From the NCBI RefSeq assembly GCF_000200595.1, contig NC_014810.2:310001-374000 (forward strand): DNA of 64,000 nt, in the 5' to 3' direction. The notes below the pieces were generated by a model, which was not told where the DNA came from, ran no database searches, and saw only the letters and a list, made by a program, of their open reading frames with translations. Every line of letters starts with the position of its first letter. Within the stretch, counting starts at the first letter, position 1. Of this stretch, positions 18,403 to 29,684 are shown one piece after another. A program made the position numbers and the translations under genes. Origin of the DNA: Helicobacter felis ATCC 49179. GTDB taxonomy: Bacteria; Campylobacterota; Campylobacteria; Campylobacterales; Helicobacteraceae.

Positions 18403-20736
18403 TTAGGATTGATAGGCATCTTTGAGACTAGAAAAACTGACAAGTTTTTCTTTAAATACTTGGGTGAGCAACTCCTTGAGCGCACTAGCATCGCGGGCAT
18501 TGCATTCCACAATGATTTCACAATGTGAGGAAAAGTCATCTCCATAACCGGAATAATTTACACCTACCACACTGCAATGATTTTTGTGTAACACCTCTAA
18601 AATGCGCAAGAGTGCGCCATGTTTGTCTCCCAAGTAGAACAGACACTTATAAATTTCTTTGCGTCTCTTGCTCCACCTAATAGAAACCATGGGCAAACCT
18701 AGATCGATTTCTATCCCTGCTTCTTTGCAAAGTTTAGTGTGCACGACAATTTTTTGATCCCTGTAATTTGGCAAAATAGCTACAATTTCATCTCCATATT
18801 TAGGGCGACAACAATCATTGAACAAAACTTGCTTGATTTGCAAATAAGGATTAGTGTGGATGATAAAATTATCTAAATAGGATTTGCTCAATCCAATCTG
18901 AGAATCTGAGAGATTAATAATTTTGGTTGTGAGGCGAAATTGCATCAGATTTTTCATCAAAAAACCAAATTCTCGATAAGCGGGCTTCTTTTTTAAAGGT
19001 CTGGGCATCTCTTTGACCTTTTCACGGATTTCTTCGATGAGTTTTTTAAGATTTTCTAAGCTTTTGCTCGCCTCACTCAAAGAGATTCCTACTCCCCATT
19101 GCGCAAGTTTTTGATCAAAAAGAGCATGGTCCTTAGGGGCGATCTCTTGAGCAAAAATCGGGGCTTCAAAGAAGCAAGTCAAGATGTTAATCATACTCTT
19201 AGCATCAATCTCTTTGAGCTGATTTTTGCGTTGGAGTTTAAGATGATTTTTAGCGCGCGAGGTTTTGAGCTGGTCTAACCAAGCATAACGCAATGTGGGT
19301 TGTTCACCCTTAATAATCTTGACCACATCCCCGCTTTTGAGCTCTTGGTTGAGTTGCGCTTTTTGGTTATTGATCAAAGCTTCGTGAGCCTTATCACCCA
19401 ATTCGCTATGAATCATGTAGGCAAAATCTAGGGCAATGGCACCAGCTGGGAGTGTATAAATATCCCCTTCGGGGGAAAAGATGGTGATGTCCTCTCGATA
19501 GAGATCGTTTTTCACAAGATCGTAAAACTCTTTGGGATTGGACCTAGAATCATGGCCTTGATATTTAAAATTGTGCAACCACTTGAGTCCATCAGACTCC
19601 ATGCCTCCGGCTTTGTATTTCCAATGCGCCGAATTGCCATATTCAGCAGCCTCATGCATCTCAAAGGTGCGCACTTGGACTTCATAGATAGAAGAGCGAT
19701 CAAAAATAGTGGTGTGGATAGTCTTGTATCCATTTTCCTTTGGCAGGGCGATATAGTCCTTAAAACGCGAGATGATCGGTTTAAAATGCCAATGCACAAT
19801 GCCTAAAATGCGGTAGCAATCTAGCGGATTTTGCACCAAAACCCGCACAGCCATCAAATCTAAAATCTCATCCATGCTCACCGCGCCCTTGCGTTGCATT
19901 TTAAGATAAATAGAATAAGGGCGTTTGATGCGTGTAGAGAGCTTAAATTTTCCTCCAGAAAAGCCATTTTCAATGAAAAGTTTTTCAAGTTTGCCGGCAA
20001 AACGATTCAGCTTAAGAGTAAGAGCCTGACGGCTTTTGTCCAAATAAGCTTGAATCTTTTGATACTCTTGAGGGTAAATGTAATAAAAGCTTTTATCCTC
20101 AAGTTCGTTCTTGATAGAGGCCATTCCTAGACGACTGGCAATGGGAGCATATACCGCTAGAGTTTCTTTAGAAATACGGATTTGCTTCTCTCTAGGGAGA
20201 GCATCTAGGGTTAGAATATTGTGCAAGCGATCGCTAATTTTAACAATCAAGGCGCGGGGGTCTTCGATTGCGCCTACTAGAATTTTACGGAAAGTCAGCG
20301 CGGAAGCAAGTAGGCGCGTATCTTGGACATCGCCGGGAAGTTCTTCTTTGCGGATTTCAGTAATTTTGGTGAGCGCATCTACCAAATTGGCCACATCTGT
20401 GCCAAATTCCTCGCGGACATAGTCTATACTGCATTCTGTATCTTCCACCACATCGTGCAAGAGGGCAGAACAAATCATGGCCTCATCTCCCTCGCAAAAA
20501 CCCACAATCGCAGCCACACAAATAGGGTGCGTGATGTAAGGACCTCCACCCTTGCGCGTTTGTCCTTGATGAAAATGATGGGCTACATCTAGGGCTTGGG
20601 TAATTTTGGGCGTGAGGGTAGCGACATTTTCTAGGACTCGCGTAGCTTCTTGCGGACTACAAACCTCCCTAATTGCATTTAAGATTTCAAGCAAATCCCC
20701 ATAGCCACGCTTAGTATCTTGTCTCAATGCATTCAA
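18403..20736 (-). CDS. spoT: Bifunctional (p)ppGpp synthetase/hydrolase
   Basis: Makes and degrades the stringent-response alarmone; it is the single long RSH enzyme expected in epsilonproteobacteria. The 777-residue protein has an HD hydrolase domain (ALLHDVVEDT near 91-100) and a synthetase domain (RFKDYIALPKENGYKTIHTT near 340, then EVQVRTFEMHEAAEYG). A TGS domain (ITIFSPEGDIYTLPAG near 445) and a C-terminal ACT domain follow. Both catalytic halves look intact. It overlaps rpoZ by 26 bases, an arrangement shared with many bacteria that links RNA polymerase omega with ppGpp control. Confidence 0.96.
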   Translation of the reverse strand: MNALRQDTKRGYGDLLEILNAIREVCSPQEATRVLENVATLTPKITQALDVAHHFHQGQTRKGGGPYITHPICVAAIVGFCEGDEAMICSALLHDVVEDTECSIDYVREEFGTDVANLVDALTKITEIRKEELPGDVQDTRLLASALTFRKILVGAIEDPRALIVKISDRLHNILTLDALPREKQIRISKETLAVYAPIASRLGMASIKNELEDKSFYYIYPQEYQKIQAYLDKSRQALTLKLNRFAGKLEKLFIENGFSGGKFKLSTRIKRPYSIYLKMQRKGAVSMDEILDLMAVRVLVQNPLDCYRILGIVHWHFKPIISRFKDYIALPKENGYKTIHTTIFDRSSIYEVQVRTFEMHEAAEYGNSAHWKYKAGGMESDGLKWLHNFKYQGHDSRSNPKEFYDLVKNDLYREDITIFSPEGDIYTLPAGAIALDFAYMIHSELGDKAHEALINNQKAQLNQELKSGDVVKIIKGEQPTLRYAWLDQLKTSRAKNHLKLQRKNQLKEIDAKSMINILTCFFEAPIFAQEIAPKDHALFDQKLAQWGVGISLSEASKSLENLKKLIEEIREKVKEMPRPLKKKPAYREFGFLMKNLMQFRLTTKIINLSDSQIGLSKSYLDNFIIHTNPYLQIKQVLFNDCCRPKYGDEIVAILPNYRDQKIVVHTKLCKEAGIEIDLGLPMVSIRWSKRRKEIYKCLFYLGDKHGALLRILEVLHKNHCSVVGVNYSGYGDDFSSHCEIIVECNARDASALKELLTQVFKEKLVSFSSLKDAYQS

Positions 20737-20935
20737 GATTAATTTTTCCTTCAGCGATCTCTAAGAGCGCGATGTCAGTAGGTTTATACTCTTTCAAGTT
20801 AATCTTTGGCAAAAGGGGCTTAGCACCTGCGCCAAGTTGCTTAACCCGTGTAAAAATTAAATTAGAAAGCACATAGCGATCATTATCCACTCTAGCTAAC
20901 GCCCTAGCGACAATTTCTTCTGTTCTCAATTGCAT
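20711..20935 (-). CDS. rpoZ: RNA polymerase omega subunit
   Basis: A 74-residue assembly subunit of RNA polymerase. MQLRTEEIVARALARVDNDRYVLSNLIFTRVKQL is the conserved omega core; a C-terminal extension EYKPTDIALLEIAEGKI follows. It lies 19 bases after pyrH and overlaps spoT. Confidence 0.93.
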   Translation of the reverse strand: MQLRTEEIVARALARVDNDRYVLSNLIFTRVKQLGAGAKPLLPKINLKEYKPTDIALLEIAEGKINLECIETRY

Positions 20936-20954
20936 CCTTTTTAAGTTTAATCCT

Positions 20955-21686
<732 letters not shown>

Positions 21687-21722
21687 TCACAATCAAGGGC
21701 TGTAATTCTATAGTAGAAAGAC

Positions 21723-23021
21723 TTAAGTTTGTGTCAATTCTAAGACAACTTCTTTGAGCATGCGCGCGCTGTGGGTTATTTGTTCGCTTGTGATGATATA
21801 GCCGGGCATAAAATAGATGGTGTTATTCAGAGGTCTTAAAAGCAAGCCCTTTTGTAATGCCTTTTCAAAGACTGCCAAGCTGACACGCTTTGCGCCCACA
21901 TAGCCCTCTAACTCAAAAGCAAAGATCATCCCTCTGGAGCGCAAATTGGCCACACATGCCAAATCCCCCAAATTGTCCTGCAAAGCTTGAGAAATTTTTG
22001 AGCTAAGAGTGTGGTTGCGCTCAATGGTGTTTTCTTGTTCAAAGAGATCTAGAGTGGCGTTAGCACAAGCGCACGCTAAAGCGTTGCCTGTGTAACTATG
22101 GGAATGCAGAAAGTTTTTATTTTGATTGTAGGGAGCGTAGAATTGATCGTAAATGGCGTTATTTGTGAGCACTACAGCTAGGGGTAAATATCCCCCACTA
22201 ATCCCCTTAGAGAGACAGAGAAAATCGCCCTTAATAGCGCATTGTTCAAAGGCAAACATGCTCCCAGTGCGCCCAAACCCGACTGCAATTTCATCTAGGA
22301 TAATGTGAATCTTATGTTCTTGGCATAAATACACGGCTTGCTTTACAAACTCAGGACTATAAAAATGCATCCCTCCGGCACATTGGATCAAAGGTTCTAA
22401 AACAAAGGCACTGATCTTTGGGGCATGCTGTTTTAAGATTGTCTTTAGTTTAGCGATGGCGTTTGGGATGTCGCTATTGTCTTTGGGGACGGGCGTATGC
22501 AGGTGTTCTACAAAGAGGGCCTTATAAGTTTCCTTATACAAACCCAAATCACTAATAGAGAGCGCGCCCAATGTTTCTCCATGGTAGGCATTTGTTAGGG
22601 AAAGAATTTTTGGCCTGTGTTGCCCTTGTAAAAGATGGGCGTGGTAGCTCATCTTCAAGGCAACTTCAATGCATGAAGAACCATTATCGGCATAAAAACA
22701 TTTATCAAATCCGCTCAAAGCGCAGAGTCTCTGAGAGAGACGCACGATTTGAGGATGGGTGCAGCCTGCCAACAACACATGTTCAAGGGTATCGATTTGA
22801 GTTTTGAGTTGTCGGTTAATGTAGGGGTGATTGTGTCCAAAGAGATTCACCCACCAACTGCTAATGCCATCAAGGTAAGCGTGGCCTTCAAAGTCATAGA
22901 GATAAAGTCCATTAGCGCGCGCAATGGGAAGCAAGGGCAGTTCTTGATAATCATGCATTTGGCTGCAAGGATGCCAAATATACTCCAAACTACGCGCATG
23001 CCAAGTTGTGTTGTTTTGCAT
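21723..23021 (-). CDS. bioA: Adenosylmethionine-8-amino-7-oxononanoate aminotransferase
   Basis: Transfers an amino group from S-adenosylmethionine to KAPA to give DAPA in biotin synthesis. The 432-residue fold-type I PLP enzyme has [10 protein letters not shown] near the start, the [14 protein letters not shown] substrate loop near 51-64, a PLP-lysine in [14 protein letters not shown] near 270 and [12 protein letters not shown] near 310. These features separate it from GABA or ornithine transaminases. It is divergent from the ppiD-like gene across a 99-base intergenic region. Confidence 0.94.
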   Translation of the reverse strand: MQNNTTWHARSLEYIWHPCSQMHDYQELPLLPIARANGLYLYDFEGHAYLDGISSWWVNLFGHNHPYINRQLKTQIDTLEHVLLAGCTHPQIVRLSQRLCALSGFDKCFYADNGSSCIEVALKMSYHAHLLQGQHRPKILSLTNAYHGETLGALSISDLGLYKETYKALFVEHLHTPVPKDNSDIPNAIAKLKTILKQHAPKISAFVLEPLIQCAGGMHFYSPEFVKQAVYLCQEHKIHIILDEIAVGFGRTGSMFAFEQCAIKGDFLCLSKGISGGYLPLAVVLTNNAIYDQFYAPYNQNKNFLHSHSYTGNALACACANATLDLFEQENTIERNHTLSSKISQALQDNLGDLACVANLRSRGMIFAFELEGYVGAKRVSLAVFEKALQKGLLLRPLNNTIYFMPGYIITSEQITHSARMLKEVVLELTQT

Positions 23022-23120
23022 AAAAACTCCCTATATCGTCATTTCTTAAAGCAAATTTTAGTCAGCTTTGATTAAAATGCGGATTTAATTTTATATCAGC
23101 TTTAAAAATGTGGGGCTTTC
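23022..23120. promoter_or_regulatory. Divergent promoter region between bioA and the ppiD-like gene
   Basis: A 99-base A+T-rich gap between two divergent start codons. The plus strand holds GATTAAAATGCGG near 23069-23081, whose TAAAAT is the best -10 candidate for the downstream operon. No BirA-like palindrome was recognised. Confidence 0.35.
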
Positions 23121-24581
23121 GTGATTGCTTGGATGCAAAAGCATAAAAAATACCTCGTTGTAACCATTTGGATCAGCACTATTGCCTTTATTGCAGCAGG
23201 GATGATCGGTTGGGGGCAGTATAGTTTCTCCATGGCATCTGGAAGTGTGGCTAAAGTGGGTAGAGTCTTGATCACCAGCGAAGAATTGGAGATGGAGCGC
23301 AAAAGGCTTGTGGATGCTTATAGCCAGTCCATCCCTAATTTTAAAGATTTAGACGAGAAGCAAATTGCGGCTATGGGGCTTGAAAAGACCGCGTTACGCA
23401 TGCTCATTAATCAGGCCTATCTTAAAAATTTAGCCTTAGATTTAGGGCTTGGCGTGAGCGATGCTGAAATCGCTACTGAGATACAAAAAAGCGCGCTCTT
23501 TCAAAAAGACGGCCATTTTGATGTGGATCTTTATAAAAAAGTGCTTCAAGATAACCACTACCGCCCCGCTCTCTTTGAAGAAAATGTCAAGAACGCCTTG
23601 ATTTTACAAAAGGTTTCAGGACTTTTCCCTAGCGCAACCACCCCCCTAGAAAAAGAGGCGTTCACATACCCGCTTAAAATTCAAGATCGTATCAGTATTA
23701 AGATTTTAGAAGCTAGCCATGCCCCTATCCAGCTAGAAGAGAGCGCATTAAAAGCCTATTATGATCAGCATAAAAATACTTACAAAAAGCCCACGCGCTA
23801 CACTTTGCAAACTCTATGGATCAAACCTAAAACAGCGACCCTAGACCAAAGTATTTTGCGCAAATATTACCAAGATCGTAAAAGCAACTATACAGATGCT
23901 CAAGGCAAATTGGAAACCTTTGAAAAGGCCAAAGATCGAGTCATTCATGACTACAACCAAGCGCAAGCTAAAGAGAACGCCTTAAAGCAGTATTTGGCTC
24001 TTAAAAGGGGCAATCTCAACCCCAAAAAAGAGAGTTTTACAGATTTGCCCTATGGGACTGATATTGACACTAAAATTATTGCCATGCAGCCGGGCGAAGT
24101 GCTTAAACCTTTAGAGTATAAAGAGGGTTATTTGGTGGTCAAACTTGTAGAAAAATCCAGCGGACTTCTTAAAAGCTTCCAAGAAGCCAAGAGTGAGATT
24201 ATGGCAACTCTGCAAGCAGAAGCTCAACAGAAATGGCTCAAACAAGAAGCCCAAAAACAGGTTAAAAATTTTCAAGGTAACGATATTGGTGTTTTATCTC
24301 CAGAGTTTTATGGGACTATTCAAGGGCTGGATGTAAAAGATTCGCGATCTTTAGTGGATCATATTTTTAAACATCCAAGTAAAGAAGGCTTTGTAGTTTT
24401 CAAAGATAAGGCGGTTCTTTATAAAGTTTCTCAACAAGATTTTCAACACAAGCTAGGAAATGAGTCCTATCTAACAGAGATGGCGACCAATCTCAAGGCG
24501 CAAGACTTCGATCGCGTGCTTGTGGCCATGCTCAAAAACAAGTATCCCATCACTATCTATGTGAAGAGCTTGCAGGAGTAG
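23121..24581 (+). CDS. SurA/PpiD-like periplasmic folding factor
   Basis: A 486-residue protein anchored by one N-terminal helix (about 11-30: LVVTIWISTIAFIAAGMIGW), with the rest in the periplasm. The SurA_N domain follows (RLVDAYSQSIPNFKDLDEKQIAAMGLEKTALRMLINQAYL near 60-100), then a parvulin-like region near 225-350. That layout is PpiD. The proline isomerase motif is weak, so activity as an isomerase is uncertain. Start is GTG at 23121 behind GGGG; a downstream ATG at 23133 would remove four residues. It is followed by ftsA after 3 bases. Confidence 0.8.
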   Translation: MIAWMQKHKKYLVVTIWISTIAFIAAGMIGWGQYSFSMASGSVAKVGRVLITSEELEMERKRLVDAYSQSIPNFKDLDEKQIAAMGLEKTALRMLINQAYLKNLALDLGLGVSDAEIATEIQKSALFQKDGHFDVDLYKKVLQDNHYRPALFEENVKNALILQKVSGLFPSATTPLEKEAFTYPLKIQDRISIKILEASHAPIQLEESALKAYYDQHKNTYKKPTRYTLQTLWIKPKTATLDQSILRKYYQDRKSNYTDAQGKLETFEKAKDRVIHDYNQAQAKENALKQYLALKRGNLNPKKESFTDLPYGTDIDTKIIAMQPGEVLKPLEYKEGYLVVKLVEKSSGLLKSFQEAKSEIMATLQAEAQQKWLKQEAQKQVKNFQGNDIGVLSPEFYGTIQGLDVKDSRSLVDHIFKHPSKEGFVVFKDKAVLYKVSQQDFQHKLGNESYLTEMATNLKAQDFDRVLVAMLKNKYPITIYVKSLQE

Positions 24582-24584
24582 CTT

Positions 24585-25967
24585 GTGAATCCGATCATAC
24601 TTGGCGTAGATATTGGATCTAGCAAGATTTGCGCCATTATTGCCGAGCTCAAAGAGGGGGTGCCCCAAATCATCGGAGCGAGTACGCAAAAATCTGAGGG
24701 AGTGCGCAAGGGGAGCGTGAGCAATATCTCTCAAGCGGGCGAAATCGTCAAAAAAGCCATTGAGGATGCCAAGCGCATGGCAGGACTCGACTTCGTGGAG
24801 AAGGCAATCGTTTCTATTTCAGGAGCTTATACCCAAAGCGTAAATAGTTCTGGGATCATCAATGTGCCCAATAATGAAATCACACTTAAAGAAATCAACC
24901 GCGGGTTAGACACCGCCTTGCACAATGCCTCAATTCCGGCCGGGCACGAGGTGATTCATATTTTGCCTTATCAGTTCAAATTAGACAATCAGGACAATAT
25001 TGAAGATCCGATGGGGATGAGTGGTTCGCGCTTAGAAGTGTTCACCCACATTGTAACCGTCCAACATAGCAGTTTAGAAAATCTGCGCCGGGTGATCCAA
25101 ATTGCCGGAGTCAAGATCGAAAACATCGTTTTGAGTGCTTATGCAGCCTCAATCGCAGTCTTAAGCGAAGATGAGAAAACCTTGGGCGTGGCCTGTATTG
25201 ACATTGGCGGGAGCACCTGCAATATCATGGTTTATGAGGGCAATTCCATGCGCTTTAATGGCTATGTGCCCGTAGGTTCAGAACACATCAGAGATGATTT
25301 AGCTATCGGTTTACACACCCCACTAGGCGCAGCAGAATATGTCAAGCGCGAATATGGGAATTTACTAGCCGAAGAGAGCGATCAAGAGATCGAAGTGCCC
25401 GCAGTGGGACTAGAAAATAAGAAAAATCGCTTCCCGCTAAGATTTGTTCATGAGATCATCAATACACGCGTTTTAGAAGTGTTTAATTTGCTCAATAATG
25501 CACTAATTAGTAGTAAGCTTAAAGATAGCTTAGGACGGGGTGTGGTGCTCACTGGGGGGATGACTCATATGCAAGGAATCCAAAATGTAGCAGGAGCAAT
25601 TTTTGGGAATATCCCTGTGCGCATCGCTAAGCCTGTAGAAATTAGCGGGTTATTTGAAGAGCTAAAGGGGCCCACTAGCGCAGTCGCCATTGGTTTGATT
25701 CTTTATGGAGCGGGAGGACATACAAACTATGAAAAAGATTCTGAAAAAACGATTCGCTATCGAGAAAGCCACCACAATACGCAACCCACTTTTACTTACA
25801 CGCCGGAGCGTAACTATATTGAAACAGATTTAACTAATCTCAAACATAGTGAACCCCAAGAAGGCACAAAAGAGAGGAAAAAGGATATAATGTATCCTTA
25901 TGGCAACACGCCTAAGGAAATGGGTTTTTTTGAGCGGCTAAAAGAGTGGGGATCGAAGTTGTTTTAA
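24585..25967 (+). CDS. ftsA: Cell division protein FtsA
   Basis: Actin-like ATPase that tethers FtsZ to the membrane. The 460-residue protein begins ILGVDIGSSKICAI (phosphate 1 loop) and contains the SHS2/1C insertion near 85-160. The second phosphate loop is ACIDIGGSTCNI near 205-216, and the adenosine loop VVLTGGMTHMQG is near 325. A charged linker leads to a C-terminal amphipathic helix (GFFERLKEWGSKLF) that binds membrane. Start is GTG. It is directly upstream of ftsZ. Confidence 0.95.
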   Translation: MNPIILGVDIGSSKICAIIAELKEGVPQIIGASTQKSEGVRKGSVSNISQAGEIVKKAIEDAKRMAGLDFVEKAIVSISGAYTQSVNSSGIINVPNNEITLKEINRGLDTALHNASIPAGHEVIHILPYQFKLDNQDNIEDPMGMSGSRLEVFTHIVTVQHSSLENLRRVIQIAGVKIENIVLSAYAASIAVLSEDEKTLGVACIDIGGSTCNIMVYEGNSMRFNGYVPVGSEHIRDDLAIGLHTPLGAAEYVKREYGNLLAEESDQEIEVPAVGLENKKNRFPLRFVHEIINTRVLEVFNLLNNALISSKLKDSLGRGVVLTGGMTHMQGIQNVAGAIFGNIPVRIAKPVEISGLFEELKGPTSAVAIGLILYGAGGHTNYEKDSEKTIRYRESHHNTQPTFTYTPERNYIETDLTNLKHSEPQEGTKERKKDIMYPYGNTPKEMGFFERLKEWGSKLF

Positions 25968-25977
25968 AGGATGATGG

Positions 25978-27117
25978 GTGACAATGGTGAATGAAGCGGG
26001 TATAGGTGTAGAAGAAATCTTTGAAACCAATGGGGCAAAGATTACAGTCATTGGTGTAGGGGGAGGGGGGTGCAATACCATCGCTCATCTCATTGCTACA
26101 GGCACTTATAAAGACATCACTCTTATTGCGGCCAATACAGATGGGCAAGCGCTTAAATCTTCAAACGCTAAAAATAAAATCCGTTTGGGGGAAAAGGTAA
26201 CTGGAGGCAGGGGGGCGGGCATGCGCCCTGAAGTGGGCAAACAAGCTGCCCAAGAATGCGTGGAAATTATTAAAGAGATGGTAACTGGAGCAGACATCGT
26301 CTTTATTGCTGCGGGGCTTGGCGGAGGCACAGGCACAGGGGCCGCCCCTGTGATCGCCCAAATTGCTAAAGATGCCGGTGCTCTAACCATCTCTGTAGTT
26401 ACAAAACCTTTTAATTTTGAAGGGCGTAAGCGGGCTAAGATTGCCGAAGCAGGTTTGCAAGAACTCAAGGCTGTGAGCGATTCGATTGTGGTGATCCCCA
26501 ATGATAAGCTGACAGGCTTTGTCGCCAAAGATGCTGGTCTTAAAGCCAGCTTTATTCATGTTGATAGCGTATTAGCTAAAGCGGTCAATGGGATTTCCGG
26601 GATGATCATCAACTACGGGGAGAACGACATCAATGTGGATTTTGCCGACCTTAAAACGGTGATGAATCACCGTGGATTGGCTTTAATGGGCATTGGAGAA
26701 GCCACCGGAGTGAATGCCGCCACAGTGGCAGTAGAAAACGCCATCGCTTCGCCCCTCTTTGACAATGTTTCCATCAATGGCGCGATGGGAATGCTTATCA
26801 ATTTTGAGTGCCATCCGGATTACCCTCTCCTAGAGATCACCGCTGCAGTGAGCATTATAGAATCTATGGCCGATGAGAATGCGGACATCATCTTTGGGAC
26901 ATGCACCTCCACCAACACACCCACCGATCATGTGAGGGTTACCATCGTAGCAACTGGTTTTGAAAAACCCGCCACTCCTAAAGAAGAAATCAAATCTGAG
27001 CCCTCTTTTAGTTTGTCTAAGAGCGCGATAGAAGATATCAAATTAGCCGGCAATGGAGAAACCTATCAAGGTATCGATTTAGATAAGCCCGCCTTTTTGC
27101 GCCACCAAAAAGACTAG
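25978..27117 (+). CDS. ftsZ: Cell division protein FtsZ
   Basis: Tubulin-like GTPase that forms the division ring. The 379-residue protein has the tubulin signature [12 protein letters not shown] near 110-121, the T3 loop and a T7 loop ([11 protein letters not shown] near 220). The C-terminal peptide [13 protein letters not shown] binds FtsA. GTG at 25978 follows AAAGGA with good spacing; an ATG six bases later is an alternative. Its stop TAG forms a shared CTAG with the convergent tgt stop. Confidence 0.97.
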   Translation: MTMVNEAGIGVEEIFETNGAKITVIGVGGGGCNTIAHLIATGTYKDITLIAANTDGQALKSSNAKNKIRLGEKVTGGRGAGMRPEVGKQAAQECVEIIKEMVTGADIVFIAAGLGGGTGTGAAPVIAQIAKDAGALTISVVTKPFNFEGRKRAKIAEAGLQELKAVSDSIVVIPNDKLTGFVAKDAGLKASFIHVDSVLAKAVNGISGMIINYGENDINVDFADLKTVMNHRGLALMGIGEATGVNAATVAVENAIASPLFDNVSINGAMGMLINFECHPDYPLLEITAAVSIIESMADENADIIFGTCTSTNTPTDHVRVTIVATGFEKPATPKEEIKSEPSFSLSKSAIEDIKLAGNGETYQGIDLDKPAFLRHQKD

Positions 27118-28217
27118 CCCAATCTCTCTAACATGCAAGTTTTATAACTTGCATAGTGCCCTTGTAAAATCGCCTCTCTAGCCCCGCGCACCAATTCTAA
27201 GTAAAAATGCAGATTGTGCAGACTGGCTAGGCGAAAATAACTTAATTCTCTTGCTTTAAATAAATGGTGCAAATACGCCTTAGAATAATGTGTGCAAGTA
27301 TGGCAGGCGCACGCAGAATCTAGGGGCATGTCGCTGTCTTTGTGGTGGGTGTTTTTAATACTAATTTTGCCCTGCATGGTGAACAGCGTGCCATTTCTAG
27401 CGTTGCGCGTGGGCATCACACAATCAAACATGTCCACCCCTAAATCAATAGCTTCTAATAAATCTTGAGGTGTGCCCACGCCCATTAAATAGCGGGGCTT
27501 GTGCGCGGGCAAAAGGGGGGTAGTGTGGACAATGGTCTCATACATCTCTTGCGCACTCTCGCCCACTGCCAGCCCGCCGATAGCAAAGCCATCAAAATCT
27601 AGCGCGCTTAAATCCAGCGCGCTTTGGGTGCGTAGCTCTAAATTAACCCCCCCTTGCACAATAGCAAAGATATGGTTGTTAGGGCGGGCATAGCGCATGT
27701 GATGTTCTAAGCTTTTTTGCGCCCAAGCGGTGGTTTTTTGCACCGCCTTTAAGAGACGATCATAGGAAGCGGGCAAGCCTACTAAATCATCTAATACCAT
27801 GCAAATGTCGCTATTAAGAGCATATTGAATGTCTAGCACCTTAGCAGGAGTGAAAAAGTGGCTGCTTCCATCAATATGAGATTTAAAAACAATTCCCTCC
27901 TCATGTTCTTTTGTATTAGATCGCAAAGAGAAGGCTTGAAAACCCCCACTATCGGTTAAAAAATTCCCCTTAAAACCGCTAAAGCCGTGCAAACCACCCA
28001 ACTTAGCGATGCGCTCAGGGGTGGGGCGCAAATAGAGGTGGTAGGTATTGCCTAGAATAATGGGAGCGTGCAGGGCTTGCAGGTCTTGTGCGTCCAAACT
28101 TTTAACACTTGCTTGTGTGCCCACAGGCATAAAAATGGGGGTTTGCACACATCCATGCGCGAGATTAAGGCTTAGTGCGCGCGCGTGTCCCTCCTGAGCG
28201 TCCAATTTTACATCCAT
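27114..28217 (-). CDS. tgt: Queuine/preQ1 tRNA-guanine transglycosylase
   Basis: Swaps guanine 34 for preQ1 in GUN-anticodon tRNAs, the step after queF. The start at 28217 gives 367 residues, normal for bacterial Tgt, and TAAGGT lies just upstream; the frame is open further but that part overlaps the divergent gene. It has [12 protein letters not shown] (nucleophile region near 90), [14 protein letters not shown] near 270 and the zinc site CACHTC...H near 305-335. Confidence 0.95.
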   Translation of the reverse strand: MDVKLDAQEGHARALSLNLAHGCVQTPIFMPVGTQASVKSLDAQDLQALHAPIILGNTYHLYLRPTPERIAKLGGLHGFSGFKGNFLTDSGGFQAFSLRSNTKEHEEGIVFKSHIDGSSHFFTPAKVLDIQYALNSDICMVLDDLVGLPASYDRLLKAVQKTTAWAQKSLEHHMRYARPNNHIFAIVQGGVNLELRTQSALDLSALDFDGFAIGGLAVGESAQEMYETIVHTTPLLPAHKPRYLMGVGTPQDLLEAIDLGVDMFDCVMPTRNARNGTLFTMQGKISIKNTHHKDSDMPLDSACACHTCTHYSKAYLHHLFKARELSYFRLASLHNLHFYLELVRGAREAILQGHYASYKTCMLERLG

Positions 28218-28240
28218 CAATGACCTTAACTTTTTTACTA

Positions 28241-28246
28241 TATAAT
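28241..28246 (+). promoter_or_regulatory. -10 box in the shared tgt / RCK-protein promoter region
   Basis: TATAAT inside the near-palindrome CTATATAATAG within a 51-base gap between divergent genes. On the minus strand the same bases read TATTATATAG, a usable -10 for tgt. A single element may serve both directions. Confidence 0.5.
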
Positions 28247-28268
28247 AGCCAAAAACGATAGGAAGTGC

Positions 28269-29684
28269 TTGAAAAGGGTGATGCTCATCTTGGAGGGCGT
28301 GATCGCTAAAAATTTCATAGAAGTGGTCGCAACCAAGTATTTTAGTAATAATTTCTATCTTGTTATCGCCAAAAATTCTAGCTGTTTGCCCGCAAGTTTG
28401 CCTAGCACTTTTGTAGTGCACTATTTTGATCCCACCTCTGCCTACCATTTGCATCCCCTTTTAGACGCGCAAGTGAGCGATGTTTTCCTCATCATGGGAG
28501 ACACCAAAGAACAACAGGCCGTCTATGAAATTATCCGTCAAAAAAATAAGGAAGTGCGTCTTGTTGTGGCTCTCAAAAGTGGGGCAAAGTGGGAGGGGAA
28601 CAAAGATGATAAGTTGTTATTAATGGACAATGCTCAGATTATCGCCAATAAATGCATCGCCAAAATTCCCAATGTGCCCAATGTGCCTCAGGGATTTGGG
28701 TTAGAGCAGGGGGAAGTGATGGAAATTGGCGTGCCCTTTGGAAGTGTCTTTGCCTACCGCCATATTGGAGCTTTGCGCCAAAAAGATTATAGAATTGTGG
28801 GGATTTATCGTAAGAATAAGTTTTTTTTGAGCAGTCCATCGACTATCATTCAGCCCCGCGATCAGCTCTTGGTAGCAGGCAATCCAGAAGTGTTAAACAA
28901 TGTTTATTTGCAAGTAAAAAGCAATGTAGGGCAATTTCCTGTGCCTTTTGGGCGGGATATTTATTTATACATAGATATGCATTTGCAAAATCCTCAAGCT
29001 ATCGAGCGCGATCTCAAGCAGGCTCTCTTTTTGCATGAGAATCTAAAAAGTCTGGCCCTCTATATCCATGTTCTCAATCCCAAAATCGGTGCTTCTGAAA
29101 TGCGTGCTATTGAAAAAGAAGATATCCATGTCCATTTAGATTTTAGTGGAAGCACTTTTCATGAAAAATTGCACTTGGATAGTCAAAAAAAGATCGGCTT
29201 GGTAGTGGTGGGTAAGGAAATCTTTAGTTGCACTCAAAACCGCCAAACTCTATTTAAGATCACCACCCCCATTTTTAAAACCAATGCTAGGGGACTGGGC
29301 GAAATTAAAAAGGGTATGGTGGTGCTCAATACAAGCATGCAACAGAGCGAAGATATCTCTTCTGTGATGTTTGATGTTTGCGCACAAATGAACTTAGACA
29401 TGCTATTATACGACTTTGATCCGGACAAGCGCTACAAGGTGGAAGTCATTGACAATTACAAGCATCTCTCCCACATTTATAATCGTAAAATCAAAATTAT
29501 CCGCACTTCTATGAAAAATCCTATTTTATTTTTAAGAAAGCTTGAAACCCCCGTTGTGCAGTTTTTACCCTTTGAATCCTGCATTACTCAAAGCAAACTC
29601 TTTTGGATGTTTTCAACCAAAGTTGAAAAGATTGCCTTTTTGAGCGATCTGCACCCCCAACTTTTTATCCCTGTAGCCGAATGA
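28269..29684 (+). CDS. RCK_C-domain protein, potassium-transport-regulator-like
   Basis: A 471-residue soluble protein. The N-terminal 120 residues look like a degenerate Rossmann fold ([22 protein letters not shown]). A TrkA-C/RCK_C domain follows at about 150-215 ([20 protein letters not shown], then [17 protein letters not shown]). The C-terminal half has no domain I can name. No membrane helix is seen, so it may regulate an ion transporter made elsewhere. H. pylori has a similar gene between tgt and aroB. Start is TTG at 28269 behind AGGAAG; ATG at 28281 is possible. It heads the eight-gene operon and overlaps aroB. Confidence 0.7.
   Translation: MKRVMLILEGVIAKNFIEVVATKYFSNNFYLVIAKNSSCLPASLPSTFVVHYFDPTSAYHLHPLLDAQVSDVFLIMGDTKEQQAVYEIIRQKNKEVRLVVALKSGAKWEGNKDDKLLLMDNAQIIANKCIAKIPNVPNVPQGFGLEQGEVMEIGVPFGSVFAYRHIGALRQKDYRIVGIYRKNKFFLSSPSTIIQPRDQLLVAGNPEVLNNVYLQVKSNVGQFPVPFGRDIYLYIDMHLQNPQAIERDLKQALFLHENLKSLALYIHVLNPKIGASEMRAIEKEDIHVHLDFSGSTFHEKLHLDSQKKIGLVVVGKEIFSCTQNRQTLFKITTPIFKTNARGLGEIKKGMVVLNTSMQQSEDISSVMFDVCAQMNLDMLLYDFDPDKRYKVEVIDNYKHLSHIYNRKIKIIRTSMKNPILFLRKLETPVVQFLPFESCITQSKLFWMFSTKVEKIAFLSDLHPQLFIPVAE

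Noticed and set aside
26106-26528. 140-codon open frame antisense to ftsZ
   Set aside because: Low-complexity Pro/Ala/Ser-rich translation without ribosome binding site, wholly inside a conserved gene; a reading-frame shadow.
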